Below are positions 5,584 through 6,687 of a DNA stretch of 6,687 nt, in pieces. The notes beneath the pieces are model-generated. The model worked only from the letters and a program-made list of their open reading frames with translations, made no database searches and was not told where the DNA came from. The stretch comes from Alphaproteobacteria bacterium (GTDB lineage: Bacteria; Pseudomonadota; Alphaproteobacteria; Micropepsales; Micropepsaceae). A program made the translations under genes and the position numbers. The stretch spans positions 1 to 6,687 of the forward strand of contig JAATGK010000160.1 of the NCBI GenBank assembly GCA_015654715.1, given 5' to 3'. Position 1 is the first letter of the stretch. Every line of letters starts with the position of its first letter.

Positions 5584-6513
5584 TCACTTGTCCGCGCCGG
5601 GCCAGCCCATATCAGTGCCCAACGGCATGTTGGTTATTTTGGCTTCGATCACGCGAATCTTGCCGCCTTCGATCTTGAACAGCTCGAACAGGAACAGTGT
5701 GCGCGGAAGATTCTGGCGCTCGGGCGAGATTTCAACCGGCTTGCCGCGCACAAGGTAGGTGCGCGTCTGTGCTGGCATATCAAATGCGGCCGCCGCAAGG
5801 ACCAGGCCCCGCTTGGTGTCGACCACGGGAAAACGCAGACTGCGGAAGCTTTGCATGTATGCCACATATCGGTGGCTCTCGGCGCAGCCCCGAAACCTCA
5901 CGGTATTGGTGGTCCGCACGCCGTTTTCGTAGCGATTGCAATCCGGATGAAACGGCACGATCGACGGATCGGCATGGGTGATGCCCACGAAATAGCTATG
6001 CGCGATGTCCATCAACTCTTTGCGGGTCGAGCGCAGTTCCGGCGCCACGAAGGAATAGAACGCCTCCTTCGGTTCGTTTTCGGTGGGATCGAACAAGCCG
6101 TGCGCACCCGGCCGCATGACCAACAGTTCGCTTTCGGCGATACGGCGGCCAACGACTTTCAGCCTGGCGCCAATGACCGCCTGCTTGTCGCCGGTTTCAT
6201 TTACGACACCGAACACGCCGATGCCGCCGCTTTCCGGATCGACAAAAGTATGGCGGTAGCCCCAACCCGTTGCCGTCTTCCAGATGCCTGCGCCCGGCGC
6301 CGTCACGACTCCGTTCTCGGTCGCTCGCACCGCGGAAGCGAACGGCGCGCCGGATGGATCGCCCGCCGTCAGCGAGTCCAGAAACTCTCCGGCGACCGTC
6401 AGCAGGCAGGATTCGTCGCAGGCGCCAGCCGAAGCAGGCGCCGCCACCGCCGGAGCGCTCGCCGCAAACAAAAATAGAAACGCCGCGATAGCTCGTTCGA
6501 TCTGCGTTTGCAC
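5584..6513 (-). CDS. Secreted protein of unknown function with two NTF2/SnoaL-like halves (DUF8021-like)
   Basis: This 309-residue protein has a classic signal peptide: a charged start, a hydrophobic core AIAAFLFLFAASA, and a likely cleavage after AVA at 24. The mature part has four cysteines, Cys32 and Cys36 (CDESC) and Cys192 and Cys210, which could form disulfides in the periplasm. It appears to be two related halves, about 37-133 and 166-297. In each, a helix with FLDSLTAGDPS or YFVGITHADPS leads to P-F-x(n)-ENGV, then GLVLAA/GVFGVV-type strands and a last strand ending near M-R or NMP. This is the pattern of an NTF2-like cone fold. I recall similar proteins being annotated DUF8021, without certainty. 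The start is GTG at 6513-6511, with AAGGAG 6 nt upstream; no in-frame Met would keep the signal peptide. It is convergent with the transporter. No catalytic residues or substrate can be named. Confidence 0.75.
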   Translation of the reverse strand: MQTQIERAIAAFLFLFAASAPAVAAPASAGACDESCLLTVAGEFLDSLTAGDPSGAPFASAVRATENGVVTAPGAGIWKTATGWGYRHTFVDPESGGIGVFGVVNETGDKQAVIGARLKVVGRRIAESELLVMRPGAHGLFDPTENEPKEAFYSFVAPELRSTRKELMDIAHSYFVGITHADPSIVPFHPDCNRYENGVRTTNTVRFRGCAESHRYVAYMQSFRSLRFPVVDTKRGLVLAAAAFDMPAQTRTYLVRGKPVEISPERQNLPRTLFLFELFKIEGGKIRVIEAKITNMPLGTDMGWPGADK

Positions 6514-6519
6514 GGCTCA

Positions 6520-6525
6520 CTCCTT
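6520..6525 (-). promoter_or_regulatory. Ribosome binding site for the secreted protein
   Basis: On the minus strand AAGGAG lies 6 nt before a GTG codon. It is a strong site that supports the non-ATG start. Confidence 0.7.
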
Positions 6526-6546
6526 GTGTTTTGACTCCGCAGCGAG

Positions 6547-6576
6547 ACGCTAGGTGCGCATGGCTGCTTCTGTCAA
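6547..6576 (-). promoter_or_regulatory. Possible sigma-70 promoter of the secreted protein gene
   Basis: On the minus strand a perfect TTGACA (6576-6571) is followed after 18 nt by TAGCGT (6552-6547), a weak -10. Transcription would begin about 30 nt before the GTG start. The -35 is convincing, the -10 less so. Confidence 0.4.
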
Positions 6577-6599
6577 AGCACAAGGAGGTCGCATCGACT

Positions 6600-6687
6600 T
6601 TAGTTTAGTGACTTACTCGGGGCGTTCTCGAAATTGAGATCATCGGGGGTCGCGAACTCCTCGCCGTTGAGGGTGAGGCCGGAATGA
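6600..6687 (-). CDS. Possible C-terminal end of an unidentified gene cut by the right edge
   Basis: On the minus strand a frame enters from the right edge and runs 28 codons (HSGLTLNGEEFATPDDLN, then FENAPSKSLN) to a TAA at 6602-6600. The composition looks protein-like and codons favour G/C at the third position. The stop lies 86 nt before the next gene on the same strand. It is too short to identify and could be chance. Confidence 0.35.
   Translation of the reverse strand, partial: HSGLTLNGEEFATPDDLNFENAPSKSLN

Noticed and set aside
5851..6477. A 208-codon plus-strand frame opposite the secreted protein
   Set aside because: It has no ribosome site or family resemblance; the minus strand has a signal peptide and a strong AAGGAG site.
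6560..6637. A 25-codon plus-strand frame, with AAGGAGG at 6582-6588 on the same strand
   Set aside because: The frame has no ribosome site of its own, and no start codon follows AAGGAGG at a usable distance.

Overview
The window looks like a piece of an alphaproteobacterial chromosome, probably Hyphomicrobiales or a related order. The grounds are its GC-rich coding sequence with strong G/C preference at third codon positions, the gene families present, and TTAA-N7-TTAA-like (CtrA-type) motifs and GANTC sites between genes. The genus cannot be read from the sequence. There is no transposon, phage, CRISPR, tRNA or rRNA signal. This is ordinary chromosomal housekeeping and envelope territory with a few unusual details.

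Layout: (1) 1-1338, minus strand: a glutamine-dependent asparagine synthetase gene (asnB type) running off the left edge. It is interrupted by one in-frame TAA at 607-609, although homology continues in the same frame on both sides. (2) 1339-1660: a divergent intergenic region with a strong 36-bp dyad just before the next gene, a 10-bp palindrome with the same half-site, two CtrA-like boxes and a 22-bp-spaced direct repeat. (3) 1661-2942, plus strand: a two-gene operon overlapping by 23 nt. It encodes a PadR-family repressor and a membrane protein with an N-terminal HAAS domain and two 'putative sensor' membrane repeats; a hairpin terminator follows. (4) 3248-4825, plus strand: a membrane-anchored M23 (LytM-type) murein endopeptidase of the MepM/Csd3 architecture, with its own promoter and a CtrA-like box abutting the -35. 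(5) 4948-5520, plus strand: an acetate/succinate transporter of the AceTr (GPR1/FUN34/SatP) family, with two adjacent dyads upstream. (6) A perfect 11-bp hairpin lies between convergent genes. (7) 5584-6513, minus strand: a secreted protein of unknown function built from two related NTF2/SnoaL-like halves. (8) At the right edge, minus strand, there is the possible C-terminal end of another gene.

How the parts may work together: the PadR and HAAS-sensor pair form a self-contained regulator plus membrane-partner module, probably autoregulated through the dyad at 1593-1628. The M23 peptidase remodels peptidoglycan and may be cell-cycle controlled. The acetate transporter, secreted protein and asparagine synthetase have no evident functional link to these. 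The observations most worth following up are the asnB nonsense codon, the 36-bp PadR-type operator, the CtrA-like boxes, the tandem dyads before the acetate transporter, and the internal duplication in the secreted protein.
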